A stretch of DNA of 29,326 nucleotides from Barthelona sp. PAP020. Taxonomy: Eukaryota > Metamonada: BaSk clade. The translations under genes were made by a program, and so were the position numbers. The stretch lies in the NCBI GenBank assembly GCA_040182905.1, contig JARQWU010000120.1:1-29326 (forward strand). Direction: 5' to 3'. The notes beneath the pieces were generated by a model. It was given only the letters and a program-made list of their open reading frames with translations. It searched no databases and had not been told where the DNA came from. Positions 18,267 through 26,914 of this stretch are shown here, piece after piece (the first letter of the stretch is position 1; every line of letters starts with the position of its first letter).

Positions 18267-21200
18267 ATGAACAATTTTTTCACACCAATTGTTTTACCTT
18301 TTTATTGTTTGGGGATATATTCATTATATCGAACTAAATGTTCGTTTAATTGTTTTAAAGATGATCAAATTCCCATTACTATACATCATTTTCTATTTTT
18401 TTTGTGGATTTTTTTTTTATTGATTGTTGATTGTTGTATAAGTTATTTATTGGGTGAATCAAGTATTAATATTGCTTTTTTGTCTTTTAGTTTGTTGATT
18501 ACTTCACAATATTTAACATTTTATTGTATTGCCAAAATGATGCGTAAATTTCCCATGCCTAGCATTTTTAATCTTTTAGCGTATATGTCTGTTCTCATAT
18601 TGTTTCTATCATATATAATTTTTTGTTTGAAAGGTTTATCCAATGGAGCAATTCTTACAGCAGGTCTTCTAATACCTGCCACATTTATTTGTATAATTTT
18701 AGGAGGCGATGTTAATTTTTATCCTAATTTAACTGTTGATAATCTATTAAATAATGATATTAGTTTGGAGACATCGAGTAGAACCCGTTTATTATTAAAT
18801 TTAGCTCCTGGTTTTGCTATTGGTATGAGTGCTTTTGTACTTCAAAACATTTTTCTTGATGAGAAGTACCGAATGAAATCCAATTATACTGTGCCTCTTG
18901 TTGGTGGAATAAGTTCTTTTGTTTTTTGTATCAATATATTTTTAACTCCATTGAAATCTTTTCTTCGATATACTACATTAACTATGTATTTACCAAATAT
19001 TCCCATATTTATCATATGTTATTTGGCTGTTACAAAAGGGATGAGCTTTGCTATTGATATATCTTTTGGATTTAATTTACTTTCAGTTGTTTCTATTTAT
19101 TTATTTTCTGATTTGAAAGAAAATAAGGAAAAGAAGGAGATGCAAATCTTATACGGTTTAGAAATGATAAAAACGAATATCTGTGCATTAAAAATCAATA
19201 TGAATTTTTGGAGATTTTGTTGTTTATTAGTTTTCAACAGTGTTTTTACAATTGTTGCAAAATATGTGGCTTATGTTTTTGAAGGAATTAATGAAAGGAG
19301 TTATATCACTTCATTTATTTTATTAGGGTGTGTCCTTACATTTATTTTCACATGTATTTTATTCAATTGGATGTTTTGTTTTAATCGTGGTGATTTAGTT
19401 GATTTTGTGAATCGAAAAAAAAATTCAATGGTTGATAAAGATATAGACGATAATAAGAATGAAAATGATGTTACCTTAGTAGAAATAATTCCATTATTGG
19501 AAAAATTTGCAGATCGTTGTAGGATTGTAGCCATAATATCTACTACGTTATTAATTTATGTATTTTTTGATGAAATATATTTTTTAAAGAATGAATATGA
19601 AATGTTGTATGGAATTTTTTATCTGATTTTGGGGTATGTAACATATTTGAAAATCTCTAGTATTTTAAATTATGATACTGAAGTTCCATTGGTTGTTAGA
19701 AATATTAGTAGTTACAAAAGATTAATCAGATTAGAAAAAATTACCCTTTTTTTCATAAATGTTGGACTTATTATTCTAGAAATTGCTATTGATCGCATTC
19801 CTAATATACCTTTGAGTTGCTCAATATTTTATCACTTATTTCGGGATATGCCTTTAATTTTTGCTTTGATACGATTCAAGAATAATTTTAAATTCGATTT
19901 TAGGTTTTTCATTTTTTATGGGAATACCATTTTGTTAATGCTGTGTGAAATTATATTTGAACATTTACAAGAAACTGATGATAATGTTGATATTGCATTG
20001 AATTTATTTTTCTTTTTCTATTTTTCTATAATATTGTTTATTGGATACTATTTGATAAGTTATGTCAATAAGATTGAAAAATCTTTGAAAAAATCAAAGT
20101 TTTTATATTTTTTGATATTATTTGTAAGTTTGGCAAATTTATCAATGCATATTAAGATCATTTTAAGATTAAATTTGTATTTTATTGTATTAATTATATA
20201 TCTATGGTTTATTTTACCAATTCAAATAGCTTTATTTAATTCTACCACGAAAAGTTCAAAAAATTCAAAAAAATCAGACATCAATAAAAAATATTTCAAA
20301 ATTCTTATAGGTACTTTAACTTTTGTATATTTTTTGATTAATTTTTTATATTTTTCAAAAGTTTCATTTGATTTAGGAACGTTTACAATAATTTTATTCA
20401 TATATATCTTTGGAATAATATTATTTTTATGTATAAACATTCATGAAGGTATTTTTGATGGAAATGGTACTAATGGGAATATATATTTTAATAAAACGTT
20501 ATTTCCCAGTTTAATTATGAATTCTACTGGAAAAAATCAAGAAATATTTTCAAATATTTTATTGATTTTTATTATTTCTTTTAGTTTATTACAATTTCTT
20601 TTTATTGAACATATGATTGAAGCTAAAGATACTTATTGTTATTTTACTGGTATTATTTTATTGTTATTATTTCATTTCTATGATTTAGGTAATCATGTAA
20701 TACCAAGTAGATTGGTTGATGAATATTATTTATTAGAAAATAATGATATACAAAAAATGTTAAATTCAACTAATTCTCATGGTAGTGGAATGTTTTCTTC
20801 TTCTTCTTCTTCTTCTTCTTCACATATACATAATAGTTTTGATAGGATATCTTCTCATGATAATAATAATTTATTTAATCAAAATTTATATGATAAAAGA
20901 AAACAAAATAAAAATATTGATGAAAGTTTTTCACAAAGTTTTGAAAATATTCGAGAAGAAAGTATTTTTAGTAATAATTCAATTACAAATACTGTTAATA
21001 CTAATAATACTTTAATAATTGATAATAGACGTCATGGATATAATGTAGTGATAACTAATCTATTTGCTGAAATGAATGAAATTTTAAAATTATTAAATGA
21101 GAATAAAATTGATCCAGGTTTTATTAAATTGTATAATTCATCAACTTTTGAAAAAAAAAAATTGATGAAAGGGAGGATGAAAAAGATGATTATGAAGAAA

Positions 21201-21272
21201 ATGAAATTAAAAATGAAGAATCAAATATTTTTATCGCAAAGAAATATAATATGCTTAATGATAGACAATTAA
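18267..21272 (+). CDS. Transmembrane calpain, N-terminal multi-membrane half (DEK1-like), interrupted at an A11 run
   Basis: The start is the ATG at 18267; an upstream in-frame TTG is not used. About 22 hydrophobic segments fill roughly residues 1-830, in two blocks separated by cytosolic-looking charged loops (for example near residues 375-400, KKNSMVDKDIDDNKNEND). A hydrophilic linker with a nine-serine tract follows. From base 21162 the frame reads only M/K/I (LMKGRMKKMIMKK), which is an out-of-frame reading of an acidic region. The genuine frame continues one base off and runs on into the calpain ORF. Many membrane helices, a linker and then calpain match the layout of plant DEK1 and other transmembrane calpains. 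Residues beyond about 965 of this frame are probably not translated this way in the real protein. The membrane part by itself has no recognisable family motif. Confidence 0.7.
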   Translation: MNNFFTPIVLPFYCLGIYSLYRTKCSFNCFKDDQIPITIHHFLFFLWIFFLLIVDCCISYLLGESSINIAFLSFSLLITSQYLTFYCIAKMMRKFPMPSIFNLLAYMSVLILFLSYIIFCLKGLSNGAILTAGLLIPATFICIILGGDVNFYPNLTVDNLLNNDISLETSSRTRLLLNLAPGFAIGMSAFVLQNIFLDEKYRMKSNYTVPLVGGISSFVFCINIFLTPLKSFLRYTTLTMYLPNIPIFIICYLAVTKGMSFAIDISFGFNLLSVVSIYLFSDLKENKEKKEMQILYGLEMIKTNICALKINMNFWRFCCLLVFNSVFTIVAKYVAYVFEGINERSYITSFILLGCVLTFIFTCILFNWMFCFNRGDLVDFVNRKKNSMVDKDIDDNKNENDVTLVEIIPLLEKFADRCRIVAIISTTLLIYVFFDEIYFLKNEYEMLYGIFYLILGYVTYLKISSILNYDTEVPLVVRNISSYKRLIRLEKITLFFINVGLIILEIAIDRIPNIPLSCSIFYHLFRDMPLIFALIRFKNNFKFDFRFFIFYGNTILLMLCEIIFEHLQETDDNVDIALNLFFFFYFSIILFIGYYLISYVNKIEKSLKKSKFLYFLILFVSLANLSMHIKIILRLNLYFIVLIIYLWFILPIQIALFNSTTKSSKNSKKSDINKKYFKILIGTLTFVYFLINFLYFSKVSFDLGTFTIILFIYIFGIILFLCINIHEGIFDGNGTNGNIYFNKTLFPSLIMNSTGKNQEIFSNILLIFIISFSLLQFLFIEHMIEAKDTYCYFTGIILLLLFHFYDLGNHVIPSRLVDEYYLLENNDIQKMLNSTNSHGSGMFSSSSSSSSSHIHNSFDRISSHDNNNLFNQNLYDKRKQNKNIDESFSQSFENIREESIFSNNSITNTVNTNNTLIIDNRRHGYNVVITNLFAEMNEILKLLNENKIDPGFIKLYNSSTFEKKKLMKGRMKKMIMKKMKLKMKNQIFLSQRNIICLMIDN
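20795..20821 (+). repeat. (TTC)9 microsatellite encoding a serine tract
   Basis: Nine uninterrupted TTC units read in the TCT/TCX frame give SSSSSSSSS in the linker of the transmembrane calpain. A perfect triplet run of this length is prone to length change, here without breaking the frame. Confidence 0.85.
21151..21161 (+). other. A11 run at the frame break
   Basis: G at 21150 is followed by 11 A residues. The upstream frame is open into the run (ACT TTT GAA AAA AAA AAA TTG). The downstream frame has a TGA at 21149-21151, directly at the run, and is then open to 23707. A single extra A, or a -1 shift within the run, would join the two frames exactly here. Confidence 0.85.
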
Positions 21273-23707
21273 AGCATAAATTAATTGAAATTCAAACAAA
21301 AATAATTAAAATTTTGGATAAAAAGAATTTATTTGATGCTAAAGCATATTTACAATTAAGAAATATTGCTTCTGGGAATTATTCTGCTAAATTATTTATG
21401 ATTAATTGTTTTAAACAAGAAAATCCTCAGTTTGAAGAAATTAATTTAAAAAGTGATAATATACTAATGATTATTGATGAATTCAACAAATATGTTCAAG
21501 AACAATTGATATTAGAAGAAATAGAAGAGGAAGAAGAAGCAGAAGAAGATGAAGATGAAGTAAAATATAATAAGAAGTTTAATAATTTATTTATTAATGA
21601 TGGTATTGATAATACTGATATTGATGTTAGCAACAATCAAAAAAATGCCAACTTTATCATGGATTTATTGATGAATAATGAATTTGAAAACATTTCCAGA
21701 TCAAGTAGTAATGATGGATTTGAAAATGTTTCGGAAATGTCTGATTTTGATCAAGAAGAACATAATGATGATGAAAATGATGAAGAAGAAGTGTTTTTGG
21801 AAAAGAATATGAAGAAAAATAGAAAGAGAAATGTCTTACCAAATGAAATCGATGATGATGATGATTTAAATGTTGTTAATGTCAATGAAATTGATTGTAA
21901 AGATGATGATATTGATTCAACTATTATTAATGAACAACGAAATATTTTGAATGAGAAAACAAAACAAAAAGAAAAGGCAAAAGCTAAGAAAAAAAAGAAA
22001 ATCAAACGAGAGATGAAAACAATTTTGGAAAAATGTTCAAAAATGGTAGATGTCAAAATGAAAGTGGAAGAATTTATTGTTTCAATCAATATTGATGATT
22101 TCTCTTGTATTGTTGACGAATATATTGTAATTGATTCTCTCTTGGATGATATTTCAACAAAAAGCATTGATTATTTCAAAAATTCAAACTTTTCATCAAA
22201 AAATTTAACAATTTTAAGAGATTTATACAAAAGAACAAAAAGAAAATTAAAAAATTTCAAAATTAAAGTTAAAAACTTTGAGAAAATTGAATCTGAAAAG
22301 AGTTATTCAAATATTCTACAAAATTATCTGAAGATTATTAAAAAGATGAAGGGTTTGGATGAAGATACTTGGGAAAATAATTCTTTCGATAAAAATGATT
22401 TGTTAGGTCAAGATATTTTATCATCAAGGAAGATTGAATGGGTTGAATGGTGTGATACTGATATTTTGGACATTGAAATGGATGATGAGTTAAAGGATGG
22501 TTTGATTAATGATAGTATTGTTTATGATTGCCTCAAGATAGCAAAAACATACAATATGCTGGATTTGCTAAATGATTTCATCGTGTTGTGTGATGCAAAG
22601 CATGGTATATTCATTGTTCGTTACTTTAATAATGATTACGGAACCGAATATCATATTCTTGACTCTTTTCTTCCAATGATTGATGATAGACATGCTTTCA
22701 CAAGTATTACGAATAAAAAAACAAGCATTTTAATCCCTTTGATTGAGAAATTCCTTGTATTGTTTTCCGGAAAAACTTATGAAACTTTGGGAAACTTTTC
22801 CATCACATATTTGAAACTTTTGTTTGGATTTAAGAGTTTCAAGATCAATTTTTCTGATGTTTCCAAGAATAATCATCTCAGCAGTGTTTTGTTTCAAACA
22901 TTATTCAAAATTACCAATGCACAAAGTGATGCAACAAAGACTGATTTTTTATTGACTGAATCCTCAAAGAAAACAAAGTTTAAAATTCCACCAAAATCTT
23001 TATTTTACATTAACAAAGTCTTTGATTCTATTCATAATGGAGTTCGAACCCAATTTATTTATTTAATACCCCATTCCCAGGTTGATATTTCGCAATATTC
23101 TGGAATGTTTGCTAAAAACTCTATACAATGGACCGGGAGATTGCAAACCCAATTGAATTCTTTGTTAGATGAAGAAGTGAAAGACAAAGGCATTTGGTTA
23201 ACAATGAATGAGTTATTATTTACATTTGAATATGCTTTAGAATGTTATATCATTTCAAAAATGCACAAATTTGTTTACAAAGGGTACATATTTGATGAAT
23301 ATTTGCAAAAGTATGATTTAAACAGTAAATCATTGCATTTAGCACCACAGTACCTTTTACAGTTTGAATTAGATGATTCTCAAAAAATATCAGATGTGGA
23401 GGTTTTTATTGAGTGTGTGCAATTGCAAAAAGAAGTTCAACCATTAGTGTTAAGCATATGGAATCATAATTACTATCCTGTACGTCAACCATTTGGATTT
23501 GAGATGTTTGACCCTTTTTATTGTGATGAAAGGTGTTCATTCTTTAAGAGTTTCATTAACATTTCTGAAACCGAAAATTTCACAAGTATTGTTCCCTTTG
23601 TTCAAAGTCAAGACATTTTTGGAAATCAAAAGACTGAAATTATTGAAATTGTTTTAAGAGTTTATTGTTCTGAGGTTAATGTCAAATTAATTTTTACAAA
23701 TGAGTAA
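21152..23707 (+). CDS. Transmembrane calpain, C-terminal half: linker, CysPc core (triad lost) and C2-like domain
   Basis: The frame opens at the A11 run; its first ATG is at 21251, and numbering here starts there (818 residues). Residues 1-350 are a linker with acidic tracts and a lysine-rich helix (KEKAKAKKKKKIKREM). A calpain core follows. IEWVEWCDTDIL (395-406) matches the W-x-RP-x-EI entry. GLINDSIVYDC (417-427) sits at the LGDCWFL active-site helix, so S422 replaces Cys. FIVRYFN and YHILDSFLP match the VRLF and V-x-DD-x-LP strands. IPLIEKFLVLFSGKTYETL matches the LLEKAYAKL-x-GSYEAL helix. Leu584 lies at the His position (SLFYINKV for HAYS) and Pro607 at the Asn position (LIPHSQ for RNPWG). 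KGIWLTMNELLFTFEYALEC matches the DGEFWM-x-F-x-DF end. The C2-like domain spans 668-818 (APQYLLQF, SIVPF, EIVLRVY). Probably an inactive pseudocalpain. Confidence 0.8.
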   Translation, partial: KKKIDEREDEKDDYEENEIKNEESNIFIAKKYNMLNDRQLKHKLIEIQTKIIKILDKKNLFDAKAYLQLRNIASGNYSAKLFMINCFKQENPQFEEINLKSDNILMIIDEFNKYVQEQLILEEIEEEEEAEEDEDEVKYNKKFNNLFINDGIDNTDIDVSNNQKNANFIMDLLMNNEFENISRSSSNDGFENVSEMSDFDQEEHNDDENDEEEVFLEKNMKKNRKRNVLPNEIDDDDDLNVVNVNEIDCKDDDIDSTIINEQRNILNEKTKQKEKAKAKKKKKIKREMKTILEKCSKMVDVKMKVEEFIVSINIDDFSCIVDEYIVIDSLLDDISTKSIDYFKNSNFSSKNLTILRDLYKRTKRKLKNFKIKVKNFEKIESEKSYSNILQNYLKIIKKMKGLDEDTWENNSFDKNDLLGQDILSSRKIEWVEWCDTDILDIEMDDELKDGLINDSIVYDCLKIAKTYNMLDLLNDFIVLCDAKHGIFIVRYFNNDYGTEYHILDSFLPMIDDRHAFTSITNKKTSILIPLIEKFLVLFSGKTYETLGNFSITYLKLLFGFKSFKINFSDVSKNNHLSSVLFQTLFKITNAQSDATKTDFLLTESSKKTKFKIPPKSLFYINKVFDSIHNGVRTQFIYLIPHSQVDISQYSGMFAKNSIQWTGRLQTQLNSLLDEEVKDKGIWLTMNELLFTFEYALECYIISKMHKFVYKGYIFDEYLQKYDLNSKSLHLAPQYLLQFELDDSQKISDVEVFIECVQLQKEVQPLVLSIWNHNYYPVRQPFGFEMFDPFYCDERCSFFKSFINISETENFTSIVPFVQSQDIFGNQKTEIIEIVLRVYCSEVNVKLIFTNE

Positions 23708-24186
23708 ATTACCTCCGTTTTTATTAATTTCAGATTTTGGAATCCGTAGTTTTAATAAGCAATGTAAATGGTCTAATTTTCTTTTTTCATTTACGTTCAT
23801 TGTTCATTATGAGAGTTTGGAGGGTTTCTGACTGATTGGATGTCATACTGTTGTTGGGATTATAAAAGCTTTTATATTTTTCCTTTAGAGTTTTTTTTTT
23901 TTGCCTGATATGAAAGGTTAAGGGGCAACAAAATAGTTGAAATAGTGTTTGAGAAAATTTTCTTTGACCATAATTGAAAAACTTTGTTTTCATTTTTGCT
24001 TACTAAGTTTCTCATTTCGAAGTTTTTTACCAAGTTATCATTTTAATAGTATTTTTCAATTAAAATAAGAAATAAATGGATTGAAGATAAAAAATAAGAA
24101 ATTTTGATGCACAAAAAAAAAATTGCATTTTGCTTATTTTACACGATGAGTAAACAGTATTTATTATTAATCATACAGAATACATA
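23708..24186. other. Intergenic region between calpain and kinase genes
   Basis: This 479-bp gap holds the calpain 3' UTR and the kinase promoter. It is AT-rich with A and T runs (A9 near 24114-24122). A 68-codon minus-strand frame at 23787-23993 has an ATG but no protein-like features beyond basic composition. I see no RNA gene or other element. Confidence 0.4.
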
Positions 24187-25398
24187 ATGAACAGATTTAA
24201 ATATTCTGGTTTAAACATTAAAAAACGAGATGAAATGTGTAATTTCTCAAATGTTGGTGAAAATAATCTTTTTTTGCGAAATTTAAGCTATAAAAATATA
24301 TCAATAATACATAAAAAAAAGCCAAAGAAACAAATTGGTTCATATATTTTTGAAAAGACAATTGGTGAAGGTAGTTATTCAAAAGTGAGAGAATTTTCTC
24401 ATTGTGTTACACAAAAGCATGTTGCCATAAAAACTTTTTCCAAAAAGAAGATGATGAAGATCCCTGGAGCTGCTGAAGCTGTTAAACGGGAAATCGCTCT
24501 TTTGGGAATGGTTAAACATGAATGTATTGTGAAGTTATTAGGTGTTTTTCAGAAAGCTGATAATTCTCAATGTTTTTGTCAGAATGAAGCTTCAGGTTCT
24601 AAATGTCTTTTTGAGAATCCTGAAAATTTCAGGGATGTTGTCTTAGCTTCAAAGAAATGTGTGGTTTTAGAACTTCTGCCGAATGGTTCGTTAGATGAGT
24701 ATGTAACAAACCGTTATCCTTTGAGTGTACAAGTTATCAAAGGTATTTTCAAAAGTATTGTGTCTGCTGTTGGATATTTGCATTCAAATGGCATTGCACA
24801 TCGAGATATTAAACCTGATAACATAGTATTTGATAAAAATTGGGTTCCAAAGATTACTGATTTCAACACTGCTGAATATGTAGATCAGCATCCAAAAATT
24901 AGACAATGGGGTTCACTACCATTTCAACCACCGGAAGTTATCAACATTAATAATGAAGATTTTTCAGGAATTGACAGTAAATCCGGTGATGTTTGGGCTT
25001 TAGGTGTATTACTATATTTTTTGGCAATTGGCAGATTACCATTTTCTGCCAATGAGGGCATATTTCCCATGTTACAAAATATATCTGATGGTTATTTTGT
25101 CATGCCAAAAGATCTTGATCCATCTATTGCAGAGATGATTCAATTTATTTTGGTTACAGATCCTTTAAAAAGACCTCTTATTGAAAATCTCAATGAACAT
25201 AGTTGGTGCTCAGAGGGAAAATTTTCGAAGTGTCTTCAAAAAATTGGAAAGTTCTTCAATTCTGAAGATGATCATTTAATTCCAGATTTGACACCTTGTA
25301 GTCCTCCATTGGAACCAGTTGATCCATATTCTGAACCACCTCCTCCTCTTGTTGAAGATGATAAAGCAGTTGAAAAGTACACATGTGATATCATGTAA
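24187..25398 (+). CDS. LKB1 (STK11)-like serine/threonine kinase with DFN motif and CaaX-type tail
   Basis: The 403-residue protein has a protein kinase domain at about 50-341: glycine loop GEGSYSKV (60-67), VAIK (K82), alpha-C E102, HRD (205-207) with K209 and N212, DFN at 225-227 where DFG is expected, and PPE (248-250). KKKMMKIPGAAEAVKREIAL, GSLPFQPPEV and FSGIDSKSGDVWALGVLLY closely follow the LKB1 pattern (KKLRRIP-x3-AN-VKKEI, GSPAFQPPE, FSG-x-K-x-D-x-W). LKB1 phosphorylates AMPK-family kinases. A 33-residue insert (121-153) contains four cysteines (C129, C131, C140 and the CQNEA cluster). The tail is proline/aspartate-rich and ends C-D-I-M, a CaaX-type prenylation signal; vertebrate LKB1 is also farnesylated. 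Mg-binding D225 is kept, so activity is possible despite the G-to-N change. A CaMKK-like kinase is the alternative. Confidence 0.72.
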   Translation: MNRFKYSGLNIKKRDEMCNFSNVGENNLFLRNLSYKNISIIHKKKPKKQIGSYIFEKTIGEGSYSKVREFSHCVTQKHVAIKTFSKKKMMKIPGAAEAVKREIALLGMVKHECIVKLLGVFQKADNSQCFCQNEASGSKCLFENPENFRDVVLASKKCVVLELLPNGSLDEYVTNRYPLSVQVIKGIFKSIVSAVGYLHSNGIAHRDIKPDNIVFDKNWVPKITDFNTAEYVDQHPKIRQWGSLPFQPPEVININNEDFSGIDSKSGDVWALGVLLYFLAIGRLPFSANEGIFPMLQNISDGYFVMPKDLDPSIAEMIQFILVTDPLKRPLIENLNEHSWCSEGKFSKCLQKIGKFFNSEDDHLIPDLTPCSPPLEPVDPYSEPPPPLVEDDKAVEKYTCDIM

Positions 25399-25509
25399 TT
25401 GGAATTGTAGAGTTAAATAGGTACCATACGACAACTCACTAACACAGAATTGCAGAATTTTATAAATTTTGGACTTGAGTTTTTCTTTTTGAGAAAAATT
25501 TGACTTTCT

Positions 25510-25799
25510 CGACAACTGATGAACAATGGAGATACATCATAATAATCACATAAACTAATAGCAGCGTTATAATCCAAGAGCATTTTGCATTCATCAAGTC
25601 TTCTTCTTTCTTTCTTTTTTGAAGACAACTTCTTCATTGCTTTTATCTTGTAATATTGGATAATTGGAGACAAAATTGCAAATATTACAAATAAGTGGGT
25701 ATTTTGGAGAAGCACATCTTCAATCTCCTTCACAATGAGATGTGTCTCCAAAATTGGTGTATGTGCAACCCTCAATTGAATAAACAAAAGCAAAAGCAT
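25510..25799 (-). pseudogene. Relic of an ankyrin-repeat gene with conserved leader segment
   Basis: Read on the minus strand, an ATG at 25799 opens a frame with a hydrophobic/basic leader (MLLLLFIQLRVAHTPILE...). It then has one recognisable ankyrin unit, LDECKMLLDYNAAISLCDYY followed by DVSPLFISC. This unit matches LDVVKMLLDHGADINLC and GASPLYISC of the intact ankyrin gene at 26915-28396, and DNA similarity is clear over about 25510-25598. The repeat series then stops and the frame runs on into unrelated residues. The leader (about 25598-25820) is similar in DNA to 28761-28975. A truncated gene copy is the simplest reading. Confidence 0.65.
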
Positions 25800-25900
25800 C
25801 TACAATTAATATTTTTTGTTCCAGTTGATTTGGACACTAATAACAAGAAATAATAAAAGCCTCTTGAAATTCGATTTGACCGTGAAACAAATGTGTAAAG

Positions 25901-26497
25901 ATGATAAAAACTGAGAAAACTTATTTTACATATCTCAGTCAAAGGCTAGACTTCAATCTTGATAATCAACAGTGAATTGGCCAGATTCAAAATGACTGTA
26001 CTTATTTATTGGAGGAAAACTCAGAGAACTCATTGTAAATTTCAAAAGAAACCCCCTATGGACGTGGAATTGAAGAATCAAAATCAATATTGGGTATCAT
26101 GTATGACATTTGGAAATTTCCTCTCTGTTTATTATTTTTGCAAGAGCAATATTTAAAAGTTCCACCTTCCATTTTGGAGAAATTTCAAGTTTCAACAGAT
26201 TAATCGCGCTTTGAAAGCCTTTAATCTTATTTTCAAGCAAGAAATATTGTGCCTATGAGTGAAAAAGAAAGAATAGTGTTTGTTTGGTAAAAGCTTCCAA
26301 GGCCCTAATGATCTGTTGAAACTTTTAATTTTTCAAAAGTGAATGTTAAAAACTTTAAAATTTTGCTTTTGCCAGATACAAAAAAACAAGGATGGGTAAA
26401 TTTCTCAGAAATTTTCACACTGGCTCGTCAAAATTACATTTCACTCCCTGGACACCCCCTAGATTTTGATTTAAATTTGTTTGAAAAACTCTTTTGA
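25901..26497 (+). pseudogene. Unidentified protein pseudogene, one frame with seven in-frame stops
   Basis: A single plus-frame of 199 codons starts at an ATG (MIKTEKTYFTYLSQRLDFNL) and ends at TGA. It contains seven internal stops (five TAA, two TGA). Between the stops the translation is protein-like, for example SKETPYGRGIEESKSILGIM, VPPSILEKFQVSTD, NIVPMSEKERIVFVW and WVNFSEIFTLARQ followed by ISLPGHPLDF. The base composition is less homopolymeric than true gaps. I do not recognise the family. Further decayed protein-like sequence lies at 26722-26865 in another frame (ETNVPKRNIPYPLF), which may be its continuation. The gene begins about 80 bp from the ankyrin relic, in divergent orientation. 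Confidence 0.45.
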
Positions 26498-26914
26498 GTT
26501 AACTTTCACTGTGAATAATTGTAGTTATTTCACAACTAGACCAATTTATTAATTTATTTGTAGCCCAGTATGCGTCAACTTCCGCATTTAATGGTAAAAT
26601 GAAAACCTCATGCAACTCTCTTTTAGATTAACGAAAAACATGAAACTGCTAATTTTTTCTTTACAAACAAATTACGGCAACATGGAGTTTTTTGTTGTTT
26701 AGACAAATAATCAGAACATGACAGCATGAAATGAAAGAGGAATTTTTGCATGAAACTAATGTTCCCAAAAGAAACATTCCTTATCCTCTTTTCGTTAATC
26801 AGAAGGTAACCTTTCCCAATGATCATATCCAAAAAGAAACTATGAGTCACATAGGAAAAAGATAAATAATAAAACATGTGTTGAATAGAAATAAAACCCC
26901 GCAAACAAACCTTT
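26498..26914. other. Decayed region downstream of the pseudogene
   Basis: This 417-bp stretch has no intact gene. On the plus strand short protein-like pieces occur in different frames: FVAQYASTSAFNGKMKTS (about 26559-26612), FFTNKLRQHGVFCCLDK (about 26657-26707) and HETNVPKRNIPYP within 26722-26865. This suggests frameshifted remains of the preceding pseudogene. A 105-codon minus-strand frame here is low-complexity and I read it as antisense noise. Confidence 0.3.

Noticed and set aside
21657-22167. Serine/phenylalanine-rich minus-strand frames opposite the calpain linker
   Set aside because: These are antisense readings of GAA/GAT-rich codons, with no start context or protein-like pattern.
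23787-23993. 68-codon minus-strand ORF in the calpain-kinase gap
   Set aside because: It has an ATG, but its composition is basic and low-complexity and it runs against the flanking genes. Nothing beyond length supports it.
25901-26497. Reading the stop-containing frame as a sign of an altered genetic code
   Set aside because: TAA, TAG and TGA all end clear genes in this window and are absent inside conserved coding regions, so the stops mark a pseudogene.
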